A stretch of DNA of 64,000 nucleotides, taken from positions 4,523,501-4,587,500 of the forward strand of contig NZ_CP089309.1 in assembly GCF_021228795.1 (NCBI RefSeq), given 5' to 3'. The stretch comes from Thiocapsa bogorovii. GTDB lineage: Bacteria; Pseudomonadota; Gammaproteobacteria; Chromatiales; Chromatiaceae. Positions 62,959-64,000 of this stretch are shown here, one piece after another. The position numbers and the translations under genes are program-made. Positions within the stretch are counted from its first letter, which is position 1, and every line of letters begins with the position of its first letter. The notes beneath the pieces were generated by a model, which was given only the letters and a program-made list of their open reading frames with translations, was not told where the DNA came from and did no database searches.

Positions 62959-64000
62959 ATGCACACATTCTCGAGAGTTGGTTGGCCGCTGAAAGTCGCA
63001 GCCATCGCTTGCGCGTCGCTGCCGACATTGGCATTTGCAACCAACGGGTACTTTTCGCACGGTTGGGGCACCAAGTCCAAGGCGATGGCTGGCGTCGCGA
63101 CAGCGTTGCCGCAGGATACCCTCGTCACTGCGACGAACCCGGCGGGTATGGCGTTCGTCGGCAACAGTCTCGATATTGCAGTGGCGTTCTTTAGTCCCTC
63201 GCCTCGGGGATACGATGCGAACAACGACATTACCTTCGACCAAAACACGGGATTCCCCGCCGGACCTTTCATCACCCCCGGCCGATACGACAGCGAGAAT
63301 GACTGGTTTTTGATCCCGAGTTTTGGGTACAACTACGAGATTGATGCGCAAAGCACGATCGGGATCAGCGTCTTCGGCAATGGCGGCATGAACACCGATT
63401 ATCAGGATCGTCCCGTTTTTCAGAATTTCGCGGCGGCGCCCAATCAACTCGCAATCGGTCCTGGGATGATGCCGCCTCCAGGCACGATCGCGAGCCCGAG
63501 CGGACTCCTGTTTACGCAGACAAATCCGCCGATGCCTGTGACGGACGCAAGCGTTCCGCCTCCGCCGAACGGCAACAATGCCAATCCGGGCGGTTATCTG
63601 ACAGCGACGACCTCAACCGGGGTCAACCTTGAGCAACTGTTCATTGAGTTTCCGTACACGTTTAAGATCGGGAACGGCAAGCAATCGATCGGTATAGCCC
63701 CTGTTTTCGCGATGCAGAGCTTCAAGGCTAACGGATTGGAGCCTTTCCGGGCTGCGTCCGTGAGTCCGAGCGACGTCAGCAACAATGGCGTCGATTGGTC
63801 TTACGGCGCGGGTTTGCATTTCGGATGGTACGGGGAGGTCAACGATCAGTTGGCGCTTGGCATGTCGTACCGTACTCAAACCTGGATGACTAAGTTCGAC
63901 AAATATAGCGGACTGTTTGCCGACGGCGGAGAGTTCAACATTCCGGCCATGTTGAATCTCGGACTGGCATACAAGGCCAAACCGAACCTGACTGTGGCCT
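62959..64000 (+). CDS. OmpP1/FadL-family outer-membrane porin, N-terminal part
   Basis: The gene runs off the right edge; 347 codons are visible without a stop. A signal peptide (VAAIACASLPTLAFA) is followed by ATNGYFSHGWGTKSKAMAGV and ATALPQDTLVTATNPAGMAF, the classic FadL plug/N-terminal signature. Beta-strand-like segments follow, including SFGYNYEIDAQSTIGIS. A Pro/Asn-rich loop (~170-215) is unusually long. FadL-type porins take up long-chain fatty acids or other hydrophobic compounds across the outer membrane. GGGGGAGG precedes ATG 62959. Confidence 0.9.
   Translation, partial: MHTFSRVGWPLKVAAIACASLPTLAFATNGYFSHGWGTKSKAMAGVATALPQDTLVTATNPAGMAFVGNSLDIAVAFFSPSPRGYDANNDITFDQNTGFPAGPFITPGRYDSENDWFLIPSFGYNYEIDAQSTIGISVFGNGGMNTDYQDRPVFQNFAAAPNQLAIGPGMMPPPGTIASPSGLLFTQTNPPMPVTDASVPPPPNGNNANPGGYLTATTSTGVNLEQLFIEFPYTFKIGNGKQSIGIAPVFAMQSFKANGLEPFRAASVSPSDVSNNGVDWSYGAGLHFGWYGEVNDQLALGMSYRTQTWMTKFDKYSGLFADGGEFNIPAMLNLGLAYKAKPNLTVA

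Overview
The window is high-G+C DNA with a gammaproteobacterial gene order: dnaX-ybaB-recR, minCDE, ybgC-tolQRAB-pal-cpoB-tRNA-Lys, hemA-prfA-prmC, and ispE-tRNA-Gln-prs-rplY-pth. Together with a nine-heme c-type cytochrome fused to a b-type membrane domain, this suggests a purple sulfur bacterium (Chromatiaceae) or a close relative. No photosynthesis or sulfur-oxidation gene lies in the window, so that placement is an inference.

Layout. 0-5.5 kb: the end of dnaX, ybaB, recR, a HIT hydrolase, minCDE and an L,D-transpeptidase lipoprotein. 5.6-10.8 kb: rlmI, a thioredoxin-fold YyaL/SPATA20 protein and two small-molecule or lipid methyltransferases. 11-17.2 kb: the complete Tol-Pal operon ending in tRNA-Lys. 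17.4-25.9 kb: assorted metabolic genes (monooxygenase-like protein, ROK kinase, two nucleotide-binding dehydrogenase-like proteins, TrmO, a membrane-anchored patatin, a coiled-coil protein, a HAD phosphatase). 26-38 kb: an accessory region with an internally deleted Rpn/PD-(D/E)XK transposase-family protein, a truncated PLD-type helicase gene, a DNA phosphorothioation-type operon, a Fic gene with a disrupted start, OsmC, a lipoprotein and YefM-YoeB. 38-43 kb: an RND efflux pump and its adaptor. 43-50.7 kb: the multiheme cytochrome, MgtE, a PEGA/formylglycine-generating-enzyme-like protein, ubiA, a membrane protein and moeB. 50.9-64 kb: small genes and the heme/translation-termination operon, then ispE, prs, rplY, pth, a decayed second pth copy and the start of a FadL-type porin.

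The most interesting locus is 27.1-34.6 kb. DndC and DndD overlap by four bases. They are followed by a protein whose first ~125 residues look like DndE and whose remainder is an FtsK/HerA-type translocase. An ABC-type ATPase and a TOPRIM (DUF4435-like) protein come next, a pair resembling the PARIS AriA-AriB effector. No dndA, dndB or dndFGH is present. I infer a phosphorothioation-coupled defence operon in which an ATPase-TOPRIM pair replaces the usual restriction module. A truncated helicase gene immediately upstream marks the 5' edge as eroded.

The second notable feature is a ~195-bp composite repeat, present five times plus once as a half element. It is built from two inverted-repeat modules ending in TAAACCGCG...CGCGGTTTA joined by an AT-rich linker. 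It abuts genes so closely that it supplies stop codons or C-terminal codons to several of them.
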